Source of the DNA: Piscinibacter sp. HJYY11 | GTDB taxonomy: Bacteria; Pseudomonadota; Gammaproteobacteria; Burkholderiales; Burkholderiaceae_C | DNA length: 64,000 bases | Direction of reading: 5' to 3' | Assembly (NCBI RefSeq): GCF_016735515.1 | Contig: NZ_JAERQZ010000001.1 | Span: 930,001 to 994,000, forward strand | In this document: positions 1-13,197 of the stretch, one piece after another | Numbering within the stretch: position 1 is the first letter of the stretch | Layout of the letters: each line of letters begins with the position of its first letter | Position numbers and translations under genes: made by a program | Notes under the pieces: model-generated | The model's database searches: none | What the model was told of the DNA's origin: nothing | The model's input: only the letters and a program-made list of their open reading frames with translations

Positions 1-242
1 AGGTGGAGGATGCGCGTCTCGCATCTCCCAAACCCGCCCCCAAGCGCGCCCGGCGCGACATCTACGCCTACTTCGACAACGACGTGAAGGTCCACGCGCC
101 CTACGACGCCGCCACCTTGATGCGCAAGCTGGGCCAGGAGAGCCCGCTCGGCGAGCAAGGCCAGCCCGTCTGGCCGCCCGGGTGGAAGGCGCCCGTCATC
201 CGCACCGGCTCAGACGGTTTCGGCAAACGCGCTCCCCGATAA
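1..242 (+). CDS. DUF72 (YecE-like) protein, C-terminal fragment
   Basis: Only the last 79 residues are in the window; the frame is open to the left edge, so the gene starts upstream. The segment YAYFDNDVKVHAPYDA followed by a leucine/arginine-rich helix resembles the C-terminal end of DUF72/YecE proteins, a TIM-barrel family of unknown function. A Pro/Trp-rich tail follows. The stop codon TAA ends 8 bases before the dapC start, so the two could be co-transcribed. The family call rests on a short C-terminal motif. Confidence 0.6.
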   Translation, partial: VEDARLASPKPAPKRARRDIYAYFDNDVKVHAPYDAATLMRKLGQESPLGEQGQPVWPPGWKAPVIRTGSDGFGKRAPR

Positions 243-250
243 TCGGGCGC

Positions 251-1453
251 ATGAACCCTCTGCTGGCCAAGCTGCACCCCTACCCGTTCGAACGGCTGAG
301 CGCCCTCACCAAGGACATCACCCCCAACCCGGCCTACAAGCCCATCAGCCTGGGTATCGGCGAGCCCAAGCACGCGACGCCGCAGCTCATCCTCGATGCG
401 CTGGTGGACGGCTTCGGCGGCCTCGCGTCCTACCCCGCCACGGCCGGCGACCGTGCGATGCGCGAGTCGTGCGCCGGCTGGCTCACGCGCCGCTACGGCC
501 TGACCGTCGATGCCATGACGCAGGTGCTGCCGGTCAACGGCTCGCGCGAAGCGCTCTTTGCGCTGGCCCAGACGGTGATCGACCCGACGAAGCCCGGCGC
601 CACCGTCGTCTGCCCCAACCCGTTCTATCAGATCTACGAAGGCGCCGCGCTGCTCTCCGGTGCTGCGCCGTACTACGTCAACAGCGACCCGAAGCGCAAC
701 TTTGCCGCCGATTGGGACGCGGTGCCCGAGAGCGTCTGGGCGCGCACGCAGTTGATCTACGTGTGCTCGCCGGGCAACCCGACCGGCGCGGTGATGCCGC
801 TGGCCGAATGGAAGCGTCTCTTCGAGCTCAGCGAACGCTTCGGCTTCGTGATCGCCTCCGACGAGTGCTACTCCGAGATCTACTTCCGCGAAGAGCCGCC
901 GCTCGGCGGACTGGAAGCGGCCGTGCAACTCGGCCTGAAGGACTTCAAAAACCTGATCGCGCTCACCAGCCTCTCGAAGCGCTCCAACGTGCCCGGCATG
1001 CGCTCGGGTTTCGTCGCCGGCGACGCGCAGATCATCAAGAAATTCCTGCTCTACCGCACCTACCACGGCAGCGCCATGAGCCAGATGATCCAGCGCGCCA
1101 GCATCGCCGGCTGGAACGATGAGCAGCACGTGGTCGACAACCGCGACAAGTACCGCCGCAAGTTCGCGCAGGTGATGCCCGTGCTCGAGCAGGCCTTCGA
1201 CGTGAAGCTCCCCGACGCGAGCTTCTACCTCTGGGCCGGCATCCCAAAACACGCACACGGCGGCGACGACATCGCCTTCGCCCTGGGCCTTCTGGCTCAA
1301 TACAATGTGACCGTCCTGCCTGGCAGCCTGCTCGCCCGTGAAGTCGACGGTGTGAACCCGGGAGCCGGCCGCGTGCGGCTGGCCCTGGTGGCCGAAGTCG
1401 AGGAATGCCTCGAAGCCGCGCACCGCATCGCTTCTTACGTGAAGTCCCTTTAA
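251..1453 (+). CDS. dapC: succinyldiaminopimelate transaminase DapC
   Basis: PLP-dependent class I/II aminotransferase of 400 residues. In the succinylase branch of lysine/diaminopimelate synthesis it interconverts N-succinyl-2-amino-6-ketopimelate and N-succinyl-L,L-diaminopimelate, using glutamate. Visible family features are CSPGNPTGAVMPL for substrate and PLP contacts, SDECYSEIYF with the PLP-binding Asp and Tyr, and SLSKRSNVPGMRSGF, in which Lys243 should be the PLP lysine. The ATG at 251 was chosen because family homology starts there (MNPLLAKLHPYPFERL); the frame extends upstream to 182 but that stretch overlaps the DUF72 gene and looks non-coding. dapD follows after 12 bases, which supports the DapC call over other aminotransferases. 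Confidence 0.93.
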   Translation: MNPLLAKLHPYPFERLSALTKDITPNPAYKPISLGIGEPKHATPQLILDALVDGFGGLASYPATAGDRAMRESCAGWLTRRYGLTVDAMTQVLPVNGSREALFALAQTVIDPTKPGATVVCPNPFYQIYEGAALLSGAAPYYVNSDPKRNFAADWDAVPESVWARTQLIYVCSPGNPTGAVMPLAEWKRLFELSERFGFVIASDECYSEIYFREEPPLGGLEAAVQLGLKDFKNLIALTSLSKRSNVPGMRSGFVAGDAQIIKKFLLYRTYHGSAMSQMIQRASIAGWNDEQHVVDNRDKYRRKFAQVMPVLEQAFDVKLPDASFYLWAGIPKHAHGGDDIAFALGLLAQYNVTVLPGSLLAREVDGVNPGAGRVRLALVAEVEECLEAAHRIASYVKSL

Positions 1454-1465
1454 GCCGAAGCCCTC

Positions 1466-2290
1466 ATGACCCAACAGCTCCAGAACATCATCGACCTCGC
1501 CTGGGAAGGCCGCACCAGCCTGAACCCGCAGAACGCGAGCCCCGAGATCCGCAATGCGGTCACGCAGGTGGTGGACGACCTGAACGCCGGCCGCATCCGC
1601 GTGGCCGACCGCAAGGGCGTGGGCGACTGGACGGTGAACCAGTGGGTCAAGAAGGCGGTGCTGCTGTCCTTCCGCCTGAACGACAACGAACTGATGCGCT
1701 CCGGCGAACTCGCCTTCTTCGACAAGGTGAAAACCAAGTTCTCGAGCCTCAGCGAAGAAGAAGTGCGCGCCACCGGCGTGCGCATCGTGCCGCCGGCCGT
1801 CGCCCGCCATGGCAGCTATGTCGCGAAGAACGTGGTGCTGATGCCCTCCTACGTGAACATCGGTGCCTATGTCGACGAGGGCACGATGGTCGACACCTGG
1901 GCCACCGTCGGCTCCTGCGCGCAGATCGGCAAGAACGTGCACCTGTCGGGCGGCGTGGGCATCGGCGGCGTGCTGGAGCCGCTGCAGGCCAACCCGACCA
2001 TCATCGAAGACAACTGCTTCATCGGCGCCCGTTCCGAAGTGGTGGAAGGCGTGATCGTCGAAGAGAACTCGGTGATCTCGATGGGCGTGTACATCAGCCA
2101 GAGCACCAAGATCTACAACCGCATGACCGGCGAAGTCACCTACGGCCGTGTGCCCTCGGGCTCGGTGGTGGTGAGCGGCTCGCTGCCCGCCGTCGACGGC
2201 AGCCACAGCCTGTACTGCGCGGTCATCGTCAAGCGCGTCACCGCCGAGACGCGTGCCAAGACCAGCATCAACGAACTGCTGCGCAGCTGA
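1466..2290 (+). CDS. dapD: tetrahydrodipicolinate N-succinyltransferase DapD
   Basis: Protein of 274 residues, the normal length for DapD. It transfers succinyl from succinyl-CoA to 2,3,4,5-tetrahydrodipicolinate, committing the pathway to the succinylase route to meso-diaminopimelate and lysine. The N-terminal helical domain (about 1-105) is followed by left-handed beta-helix hexapeptide repeats such as [20 protein letters not shown] and [17 protein letters not shown]. The segment near the C-terminus with [17 protein letters not shown] is typical of the CoA-binding end. It is cytoplasmic and acts as a trimer in characterised species. It lies 12 bases behind dapC and 76 bases ahead of the pilU start. 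Confidence 0.96.
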   Translation: MTQQLQNIIDLAWEGRTSLNPQNASPEIRNAVTQVVDDLNAGRIRVADRKGVGDWTVNQWVKKAVLLSFRLNDNELMRSGELAFFDKVKTKFSSLSEEEVRATGVRIVPPAVARHGSYVAKNVVLMPSYVNIGAYVDEGTMVDTWATVGSCAQIGKNVHLSGGVGIGGVLEPLQANPTIIEDNCFIGARSEVVEGVIVEENSVISMGVYISQSTKIYNRMTGEVTYGRVPSGSVVVSGSLPAVDGSHSLYCAVIVKRVTAETRAKTSINELLRS

Positions 2291-2366
2291 TCTCTTTCCC
2301 CCATTAAAACGAAGAAGTCTCGCCTCGCTCTCTGAACCTGATCGATCGAGCCCCGAAAGGACTCCG

Positions 2367-3584
2367 ATGAACACCACGACGAGCAGCACCGCCGGTTCCG
2401 GCGGCAACATGGAACGCGTGCTGCGGCTGATGGCCGAGAAGAGTGCGTCCGACGTCTACCTGTCGGCCGCCACGCCCATCCTCATCAAGATCAACGGGCA
2501 GATCCTGCAGCTCTCCGACCAGCCGCTGAGCGCATCACAGCCGCGCCAGCTGCTGGCCGAGCTGCTCACCCCGAGCCAGCTCGAAGACCTGGAAGACACG
2601 GGCGAGCTCAACGTGGGCATCGGCATCAGCGGCGTGGGCAGCTTCCGCCTGAGCGCCTTCCGCCAGCGCGGCTCGATCGCAGCCGTCTTCCGCTGCATTC
2701 CGCACGACATCCCGGCGCTGGGCAGCCTCAACCTGCCGCCGGTCCTGAACACGATGATCCTGGAAAAGCGCGGGCTCATCCTGCTGGTCGGCGCCACCGG
2801 CACCGGCAAGAGCACCACGCTCGCCTCGATGCTGGAGCAGCGCAACCAGCAGATGGCCGGCCACATCCTCACCATCGAGGACCCGATCGAGTTCATCTTC
2901 CACAACAAGCGCTCGATGGTGAACCAGCGCGAGGTGGGCCGCGACACGCAGTCGCTGCAGATCGCGCTGAAGAACGCGCTGCGCCAGGCGCCCGATTGCA
3001 TCTACATCGGCGAAATCCGCGACCGCGAGACGATGACGATGGCGATCTCGTATTCGCTGTCGGGCCACCTGGTCGTGTCGACCCTGCACGCCAACAACAG
3101 CTACCACGCGCTGGGCCGCATCTTGTCGTTCTACTCGCCGGAGTCGCGCCCCGCCCTGCTCTCAGACCTGGCCTCGGGCCTGAAGGCCATCGTGTCGCAG
3201 CGCCTGGTGCGCGCGTCGGCCGGCGGCCGCCGCCCGGCGGTGGAGGTGATGCTCAACACCAAGCTGGTGTCGGAGCTCATCGAACAGGGCGACTTCAACG
3301 GCGTGAAGGAAGCGATGGAGAACTCGATGGCCGAGGGCTCGCAGACCTTCGAGGCCGACCTTGCCCGCCTGATCGGCGAAGGCGTGATCACCCGCGACGA
3401 AGGCCTCGCCTACGCCGACTCGCCGACCAACCTGATGTGGCGCCTGCAGAACGACACCGAACCGGTGTCGCGCCTGCAGCCCAAGAAGGAAGAGGTCGAT
3501 GACCAGCCGACCTTCACCGAGATCACGCTCGACGTGCCGGGCGACGATGGCCGCAACAGCGGCTTCCGCGCGACGCGCTTCTGA
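2367..3584 (+). CDS. pilU: type IVa pilus retraction ATPase, PilU/PilT family
   Basis: Hexameric secretion-superfamily ATPase of 405 residues that would depolymerise type IV pili and drive twitching motility from the cytoplasmic face of the inner membrane. The Walker A motif GATGTGKST is at residues 142-150; ILTIEDPIEF (Asp box), YIGEIRDRETM (Walker B region) and STLHANNSYHALGRI (His box) follow in the usual PilT/PilU order. The longer, Gln/Asp-rich C-terminus and the NQREVGRDT segment fit PilU better than PilT. The start at 2367 has a good Shine-Dalgarno GAAAGG 6 bases upstream; the frame is open to 2253 but that overlaps dapD. The gene sits between dapD and dapE with no gap on the dapE side. 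No pilT or other pilus gene is visible here. Confidence 0.9.
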   Translation: MNTTTSSTAGSGGNMERVLRLMAEKSASDVYLSAATPILIKINGQILQLSDQPLSASQPRQLLAELLTPSQLEDLEDTGELNVGIGISGVGSFRLSAFRQRGSIAAVFRCIPHDIPALGSLNLPPVLNTMILEKRGLILLVGATGTGKSTTLASMLEQRNQQMAGHILTIEDPIEFIFHNKRSMVNQREVGRDTQSLQIALKNALRQAPDCIYIGEIRDRETMTMAISYSLSGHLVVSTLHANNSYHALGRILSFYSPESRPALLSDLASGLKAIVSQRLVRASAGGRRPAVEVMLNTKLVSELIEQGDFNGVKEAMENSMAEGSQTFEADLARLIGEGVITRDEGLAYADSPTNLMWRLQNDTEPVSRLQPKKEEVDDQPTFTEITLDVPGDDGRNSGFRATRF

Positions 3585-5614
<2,030 letters not shown>

Positions 5615-6511
5615 TCAGGCGCTGCCTGCTTCCGCCGCCAGAAAGTCGATCACCGCTCGTACAGAGGGCAGCTGCCCGCGCCGGTGCGGCGTGAGCACCG
5701 TCGTGACGACCGTCCCGGCCGTCCACCCTGGCAGCACGTGCACCAGCCGGCCCGCATCGAAATGCTTCGCCAGCATGCCGCGGGGGAGCGCGACGATGCC
5801 GAGGTCGGCCTGTGCGGCCTCCAGCAAGGTCAGCGATTCGTTCGACAGGAAACGCGGCATGGGCTCCACCTGAGCGTCGTCCCCATTCCCATGGCGCAAA
5901 GCCCACGAGGCACCGGTGCCCGCATTCGGCGCCAGCAGGCCGTGGTGGACGGCCAGCGCATCAGGACTGTCCGGCGTGCCGTGTTGCGCCAGATACGCCG
6001 GCGAGGCTGCCAGCACGATCGGCTCGCTGCGGATCTGCCGCTGCACCAGCTCCGAGTCACGCAGCGGCGCGAAATGGCTGCGCACCGCGATGTCGACGTT
6101 TTCCTGCAGCAGGTCGACAAACCGGTCGGTGACCTGCAGGTGCACCGTCACCTTGGGGTGCTGGCGCATGAAGCGAGGCAGCTTCGAGGCCAGCTCGAGC
6201 TGCGCCACCGGCACCGAGCTCGTGATGCGGACCACGCCGCTCGGCTCGCTGCGGCGTCGCTTGACGGCGCTTTCCGCGGCCTCGACCTCGGTCATCGCGG
6301 CACGGGCATGGTCGTAGACCTCGCGGCCGACGTCGGTGAGCACGAAGCTGCGCGACGAGCGATGCACGAGGCGCGCATCGAGCTGCTTCTCGAGCTCGGC
6401 CACGCGCTTGCTCACGGTCGACTTCGGCACGTCGAGCTGGCGCGCCGCCGCGGCGAAGCCGCCGCAATCCACCGCGCGCACGAAGAAGAGCAGGTCGTTG
6501 AGGTTGGTCAT
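5615..6511 (-). CDS. LysR-family transcriptional regulator
   Basis: Protein of 298 residues with the normal LysR layout: an N-terminal winged helix-turn-helix (about 1-60, LLFFVRAVDCGGFAAAARQL then VPKSTVSKRVAELEKQL) and a periplasmic-binding-protein-like effector domain (about 90-295). The VPKSTVSKRVAELE recognition helix puts it in the large subgroup near DsdC/AaeR-type regulators. It is divergent from the GST gene at 6614 with 102 bases between them, the usual arrangement for a LysR regulator and its target. The inducer cannot be predicted. The ATG at 6511 was chosen because LysR homology begins there (MTNLNDLLFFV). Confidence 0.92.
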   Translation of the reverse strand: MTNLNDLLFFVRAVDCGGFAAAARQLDVPKSTVSKRVAELEKQLDARLVHRSSRSFVLTDVGREVYDHARAAMTEVEAAESAVKRRRSEPSGVVRITSSVPVAQLELASKLPRFMRQHPKVTVHLQVTDRFVDLLQENVDIAVRSHFAPLRDSELVQRQIRSEPIVLAASPAYLAQHGTPDSPDALAVHHGLLAPNAGTGASWALRHGNGDDAQVEPMPRFLSNESLTLLEAAQADLGIVALPRGMLAKHFDAGRLVHVLPGWTAGTVVTTVLTPHRRGQLPSVRAVIDFLAAEAGSA

Positions 6512-6613
6512 CGGTGGAAGTCTCCGTGCGTGGACTTTATGTCGACGCTCGCGATCTTCACGATGACCACTCCGATGCCTACGCTGAAGGCTCCAACACA
6601 CAAGGAGCTTCAC

Positions 6614-7378
6614 ATGACACCGATCCTCTTCGCCGGCTTTCCGCAAGGCAGCTCGCTCGGCCTGGTGGCCGCGTCCGAATGGCTGGGGTTGCCCTATCGC
6701 GTGGCGCGGGTCCACATGCCGGATGACATGCTCAGCGAGGCCTACGGGCGGCTGAACGGCCGGCGCGAGACGCCTGCGCTGATCCTCGAGAACGGGCAGC
6801 CGCTCACCGAGAACCTGGCCATCGCGCATTGGATGGCCTCGCGCGACACCGACCATCGCATCAGCTTCGCGCCGGGCAGCGGCGATTCGCTGCGCATGCA
6901 CCAGCTCATGGCCTTTCTCAACACCAGCTTCACCGGCGCCTTCAGCCCCTTGTGGGCGGCCATGGAAAACCCGAGCATGCCGGACGACGTCAAGCAGGTC
7001 CTGCAGCACCACGGCCGCGAGGCGGTGGCCCTCCGCCACACCCAGCTGGAAGCGATGATCGGCGAGGGTCCCTACCTGGTGGGCGAGCGGCCGACACTGG
7101 CCGATGCGATCTTCATCGGCGTGGCACGCTGGGCCGACTTCCACTCGGCGGTCGACCCACGCGCCCATCCCAAGGTCCAGGCCCTGAAGGCGCGGCTCGA
7201 AGCCGACCCGGCGGTCCAGTTTGCGCATGCCGTGGAGGACGGGCTGCCTGCCACGGGCAGCGGCGCGATGGTGGGTCTGGTGCCGCTCGCGGAAGCAATC
7301 GCACTGGCCCGCCCGACAACCGGCACTACGTCACACGACATCGACCATTCGGCCGATGGGAGGCGCATGGCCGCCTGA
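6614..7378 (+). CDS. glutathione S-transferase family protein
   Basis: Protein of 254 residues. The N-terminal thioredoxin-fold part (about 1-80) carries ETPALILENGQPLTENLAIAHW, the GST glutathione-binding region with its cis-proline and E/N pair; the C-terminal helical domain includes GPYLVGERPTLADAIFIGVARWADF, the conserved N-capping box region. It probably conjugates glutathione to, or isomerises, a small electrophile in the cytoplasm; the substrate is unknown. A strong ribosome site (AAGGAG, 6602-6607) precedes the ATG. The C-terminal tail beyond about residue 225 is longer than usual and Ala/Thr-rich. It is probably controlled by the divergent LysR regulator. Confidence 0.88.
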   Translation: MTPILFAGFPQGSSLGLVAASEWLGLPYRVARVHMPDDMLSEAYGRLNGRRETPALILENGQPLTENLAIAHWMASRDTDHRISFAPGSGDSLRMHQLMAFLNTSFTGAFSPLWAAMENPSMPDDVKQVLQHHGREAVALRHTQLEAMIGEGPYLVGERPTLADAIFIGVARWADFHSAVDPRAHPKVQALKARLEADPAVQFAHAVEDGLPATGSGAMVGLVPLAEAIALARPTTGTTSHDIDHSADGRRMAA

Positions 7379-7415
7379 GGATAGTCACGGCGCCCCTTCA
7401 CTTCGCGCCGTCACG

Positions 7416-8573
7416 ATGCCCCTGCCCGCCCGCTTCACGCGCCCCAGCGCCATCCTGCTGGCCCTGTCTCTTGCCGCCTGCGGCGGCGCTGGCGGCGACG
7501 ATGCCGCCTCCAGCGGCGGTGGTGGTGGCGGAGGAGGCGGCGGCGGTGCGGCCACCGTCGCCTCGGTCAACAAGTTCTCCTTCCCCGCTGGCAGCCCCGA
7601 CATCGCCAGCATGCAGGCCACCAACGACGGCGTCTACCTGCGCATGTACGACACCGGCGGCAACGACATCATCGTCAAGCGCACGGCGCGCGGCTCGACC
7701 ACCGGCCGCTGGATGCAGTGGCAGCTGCCCGTGGTGGCCGCCAGCTTTTCGGCCTCGCTCAGCACGACGGAAGGCATCGACGAGTTCGGCATCCACTGGT
7801 CGGGCATCGCGCAGGGCACCGGCACCCGCCGCTATGGCACCGCCAACATGAACAACGGCGGCATCTCGCTCAACTACCTTGACGACCGCAACATCGAGCT
7901 GATCGTGCCCGATGGCGACAGCAGCACCAGCGCCTTGTCATGGGGCCTGAGCGGCAACTACGTCTACCGGGAATCTCGCAGCGGCACGGCCAGCACCAGC
8001 TTCAGCGCACGCTACGAGCGCATCGCCACCCTCAGCTCCTCCGGCCTGGGCACCTGGCCGGCGGTGGCAGACGGCACCGGCAACCTCTACGCCGCCAGCG
8101 GCAGCAACCTCTTCCGCATCGGCGCCACCGGCGATGCGCGCCGCTGGGATTTCTCGACCCTTGGCTACGGCAGCATCCACACGCTCATCTACAAGCACAA
8201 CCGCCTGTGGATCGGCTATCGCGACCTGGTGATGACGCTGCCGCTCGGCAGCAACACGGTGTCGTCGTTCGCGACGCTCAACCACAGCTTCGCGACGACA
8301 GCGCTGCAACCGCAGTTCTGCATTTCCGGTGGCACGCTCTACGGCAGCGACGGCATGGCGTACGACGGGCTGCCGTCGATCAACACGCCGCGCCCGTGGC
8401 TGCAGGGGCCGGGCAGCGTCTCGCCTGCCACGCAGCTCGCGGTCACCGAGATCTCGAGCGCGGTGCAGAGCGGCATGTTCTGCGCCGGCTCCAGCACGCC
8501 GACGATCTATGCCGCCGGGCTCGACCTGTCGGCCAACGGCACGATGAAGCTCTTCGCGATCAGCCCGCGCTGA
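7416..8573 (+). CDS. glycine-rich lipoprotein of unknown function
   Basis: Predicted lipoprotein of 385 residues. The first 22 residues form a signal peptide ending in the lipobox SLAAC, so Cys22 would be lipidated. A flexible linker follows with Asp-Asp and an uninterrupted run of 11 glycines (about residues 33-43). The remaining 340 residues are Ser/Gly/Thr-rich with repeated aromatic and Gly-Asn patterns (DGTGNLYAASGSNLFRIGATGD, shortened in meaning to a beta-propeller-like strand pattern), suggesting an all-beta extracytoplasmic domain. I do not recognise the family. The ATG at 7416 was chosen because it starts the signal peptide. No cysteine pairs or catalytic motif are obvious. Confidence 0.75.
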   Translation: MPLPARFTRPSAILLALSLAACGGAGGDDAASSGGGGGGGGGGGAATVASVNKFSFPAGSPDIASMQATNDGVYLRMYDTGGNDIIVKRTARGSTTGRWMQWQLPVVAASFSASLSTTEGIDEFGIHWSGIAQGTGTRRYGTANMNNGGISLNYLDDRNIELIVPDGDSSTSALSWGLSGNYVYRESRSGTASTSFSARYERIATLSSSGLGTWPAVADGTGNLYAASGSNLFRIGATGDARRWDFSTLGYGSIHTLIYKHNRLWIGYRDLVMTLPLGSNTVSSFATLNHSFATTALQPQFCISGGTLYGSDGMAYDGLPSINTPRPWLQGPGSVSPATQLAVTEISSAVQSGMFCAGSSTPTIYAAGLDLSANGTMKLFAISPR

Positions 8574-9806
8574 TCAGACCTTCGCCAGCGCCTGCTCGAA
8601 GTCGGCCTGCAGGTCGGCGTAGTCCTCGATGCCGACCGAGATGCGCACCAGCGATTCGCTGATGCCCATCTTCTGGCGCTTCTCCAGGCCCATCTCCCAG
8701 AAGATGGTCTGCGCCACGGGAATGGCCAGCGTGCGGTTGTCGCCCAGGTGGCTGGACTTGATGACGAGTTCCAGCGCATCGAGCATCGCGAAGGTGTCGT
8801 GGCCGGGCTTCAGCTCGAAGCTCATCAGCGCGCCATAGGCCTTGAACCAGCGCCTGGCGTTCTCATGCTGGGCGTGGCTCTCGAGGCCAGGGTAGTGCAC
8901 GGCGGCGACTTTCGGGTGCTGCTCCAGCCAGGTGGTGAGCTTCAAGGCGTTGTCGCAGGCGCGGTCCATGCGCAGCGTGAGTGTCTCGGCACCGTTCGAG
9001 ATGCGGTGCGCCGCCTCGGCGCCCAACGTGGCGCCGAAGTCGCGCAGACCCTTCTTGCGGATCTGCAGCAGGCCCCAGGTCTTGGGCGCGCCTTTCTTGT
9101 AGGGCGCCTGGATATTGGGAAAGCTCGCCCAGTCGAAGAGCCCGGTGTCGGTGATCGCACCCCCGAGCACATTGCCGTGGCCGCTGATCGACTTCGACAG
9201 TGAGTTCATCACCAGGCCGGCCTTCACCGCCGACGGGCGGAACAGGTACGGCGTGGTCATGGTGTTGTCGACCACGTACAAAATGCCGCGTTCCGCACAG
9301 AGCTGGCCGATGCCTTCGAGGTCGGCGACCTGGGTGCGCGGGTTGGCGATCGTTTCTACGAAGACAATACGCGTCTTGGGCGTGATGGCCCGGGCCACTT
9401 GGGCAGCGTCGGTCGCATCGACCAGCGTCACCGAGCAGCCCAGGTTCTCGAGGGTGGTGAACAGGCTGGCCGTGTTGCCGAAGAGGAACTGGCTGGCCAC
9501 GATGTGATCGCCCTGCTTGAGCAAGGCCATGAACATCGAGCCGATGGCGCCCATGCCGGTGGCGAAGCTCACGGTGCCCACGCCGCCTTCCAGCAGGGTG
9601 ACCTTGGCCTCCAGCGCTTGGGTGGTGGGGTTGCCTTGGCGGGCGTACACATGGCCGCTGCGTTCGCCCTGGAAGACAGAGGCCAGCTCGGCAGCCGTCT
9701 CGTAGCCGAAGGCGGCCGAGGTGTGCAGAGGTTTGTGGGTGGCGCCATGCTCCACGCCGCCCAGGCGGTCGGCATGGAGAAGTTGGGTGGTGAGGCCGCG
9801 GCTCAT
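8574..9806 (-). CDS. cystathionine gamma-synthase family PLP enzyme
   Basis: Protein of 410 residues of the Cys/Met metabolism PLP family. Recognisable elements are YARQGNPTTQALEAKV (substrate and phosphate contacts), FATGMGAIGSMFMALL, VVDNTMTTPYLFRP (PLP-binding Asp) and SLSKSISGHGNVLGG, whose Lys should bind PLP. Members catalyse gamma- or beta-replacement or elimination on homoserine esters, cystathionine or methionine. The GHGNVLGG variant differs from the usual GHSD of MetB/MetZ, so O-acylhomoserine sulfhydrylase, cystathionine gamma-synthase and methionine gamma-lyase all remain possible. The start at 9806 (MSRGLTTQLLHADR) is divergent from the ABC-F gene, 40 bases away. Confidence 0.85.
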   Translation of the reverse strand: MSRGLTTQLLHADRLGGVEHGATHKPLHTSAAFGYETAAELASVFQGERSGHVYARQGNPTTQALEAKVTLLEGGVGTVSFATGMGAIGSMFMALLKQGDHIVASQFLFGNTASLFTTLENLGCSVTLVDATDAAQVARAITPKTRIVFVETIANPRTQVADLEGIGQLCAERGILYVVDNTMTTPYLFRPSAVKAGLVMNSLSKSISGHGNVLGGAITDTGLFDWASFPNIQAPYKKGAPKTWGLLQIRKKGLRDFGATLGAEAAHRISNGAETLTLRMDRACDNALKLTTWLEQHPKVAAVHYPGLESHAQHENARRWFKAYGALMSFELKPGHDTFAMLDALELVIKSSHLGDNRTLAIPVAQTIFWEMGLEKRQKMGISESLVRISVGIEDYADLQADFEQALAKV

Positions 9807-9846
9807 GTCAGGTCTCAAGAAGAATTTGGATTGAAGCAGTCTCAGC

Positions 9847-11795
<1,949 letters not shown>

Positions 11796-11799
<4 letters not shown>

Positions 11800-13082
11800 G
11801 CGCGCAGGGCCTGCGCGACGGCGTGGTACGCCGGCAGCGACACCGGGTCGTTGAACATGTTGCCCGCGCCCGGGTGCGAGGCGAAACGGGCGATGACGAC
11901 CTCGGCCACCGGGTCCACGTAGATCGCCTGCCCGTGGATGCCGCGCGCCATGAAGGCGCCGTGCGCGTTGTGCGACACCCACCACATGCTGCGATAGCTC
12001 CAGCCGGTGAGGATGGGGAAGCCGGCGCGCTCGCAATCGCCGCGCTCGCCACCGCGGCGGATGTCGGCCACCACGCTCGCCGGCACCACCTGGCGGCCGT
12101 TGAACACGCCATCGCAGCGCATCGCCTCGCCGAACCGCGCCATGTCGCGCAGCGCGAGGTTGAGGCCGCCGCCGGCGAACTCGGTGCCCCAGGCATCGAT
12201 GGCGAAGTAGGCGTCCTGCTCCATGCCGAGCGGCGCCCACAGGCGAGTGTGCAGCAGCTCCGAGAGCGTCACGCCCGTCACGCGCATCAGCACCCAGGCC
12301 AGCACGTCGGTGTTGGCGGTCTTGTAGGTGAAGGCCTGGCCGTGTTCGCCCTGCTTGGCGATGGACCGCAGGTAGTCGGTGAGCGAGGCCGCGTCGTCGG
12401 GCCTGCGAGGCGACAGGCCGATGGCCCGGCCCAGGCGGATGGCGCCTGACTCCGGGTCGAGGTAGTCCTCGGTGTAGGCGATACCGGTGCGCATGTCCAG
12501 CACCTGGCGCACGGTGGCATCGCCGAATCCGGAGCCCGCAAGCTCGGGAACGAAGTGGTCGACACGGCGGGTTTCGTCGAGGCTGCCCTCGGCCACGAGC
12601 GATGCCGCCACCGTCGCGACGAAGGACTTAGTGACCGACATCGCCAGGTGCGGCAGATGCGGCTGCAGCGCGCCGAAGTAGCGCTCGTCGACGATGCGGC
12701 CTTTGTGCAGCACCACCACGCCGTCGGTCCAGGTGGCCTTCAGGCCGTCCGCCCAGCTCATCGGCTTGTCGGCTGCGATGGGGGTGAAGCGCAAGGCACC
12801 GAAGTCCTCCAGCGCACGCGGCAGCGCCGACACCGGGCCCTCGCCGCGCCACACGGGGCTCGTCGGCAGGAAGTGGCGCTGATGGCTGAACGACCAGCGG
12901 ATCTGCGGGAAGCGATTGCGGCTGTTGTCGGCAAAGGCCATGCGGCGTTCCGGCGCCGGTGGTGCGCCGGTCATCCAGCCCAGCCGTTGCGGATCGCTGG
13001 CATCAGCATCGAGCTGTTCGGCATTGAAGGCGGCTGCGGCGCGGGCGGCCGCCAGGGCCGCTTCGGTGTAGGTCTGCGTCAT
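11796..13082 (-). CDS. serine hydrolase, beta-lactamase class C / NylB-like
   Basis: Protein of 428 residues with a penicillin-recognising serine hydrolase fold. The SxxK catalytic motif is S149-V-T-K152, followed by a YxN-like element in YKTANTD and, near the C-terminus, GIHGQAIYVDP in place of the usual KTG, as in 6-aminohexanoate-dimer hydrolases and related esterases. No signal peptide is visible at the chosen ATG (13082, MTQTYTEAAL), so it is probably cytoplasmic and acts on amides or esters rather than on peptidoglycan. It is convergent with the ABC-F gene and divergent from ohrR (115 bases). The natural substrate is unknown. Confidence 0.82.
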
Positions 13083-13149
13083 GGGCTCACCATACCCAAA
13101 CCGCCGGCGCCGCACCAACCGGGTTCAACCCTGCGCTTCGGAGGGTATT

Positions 13150-13186
13150 TATATTGCGCGCAATCTAATTGCGAGCTTTCGATTAG
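13150..13186. promoter_or_regulatory. candidate OhrR operator region
   Basis: The AT-rich stretch just upstream of ohrR contains a perfect 12-base palindrome ATTGCGCGCAAT (13153-13164), directly followed by an imperfect one whose ends are CTAAT and ATTAG (13165-13186). It stands out in GC-rich surroundings and lies 11-48 bases before the ohrR ATG. OhrR proteins of other bacteria bind AATT-rich palindromes at their own promoter, so autoregulation here is a reasonable inference. Confidence 0.5.
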
Positions 13187-13197
13187 AGTCTCGTTCC

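Noticed and set aside
101..2410. Long open frame on the - strand opposite dapC and dapD
   Set aside because: It overlaps two clear biosynthetic genes along its length, and its composition is that of an antisense shadow.
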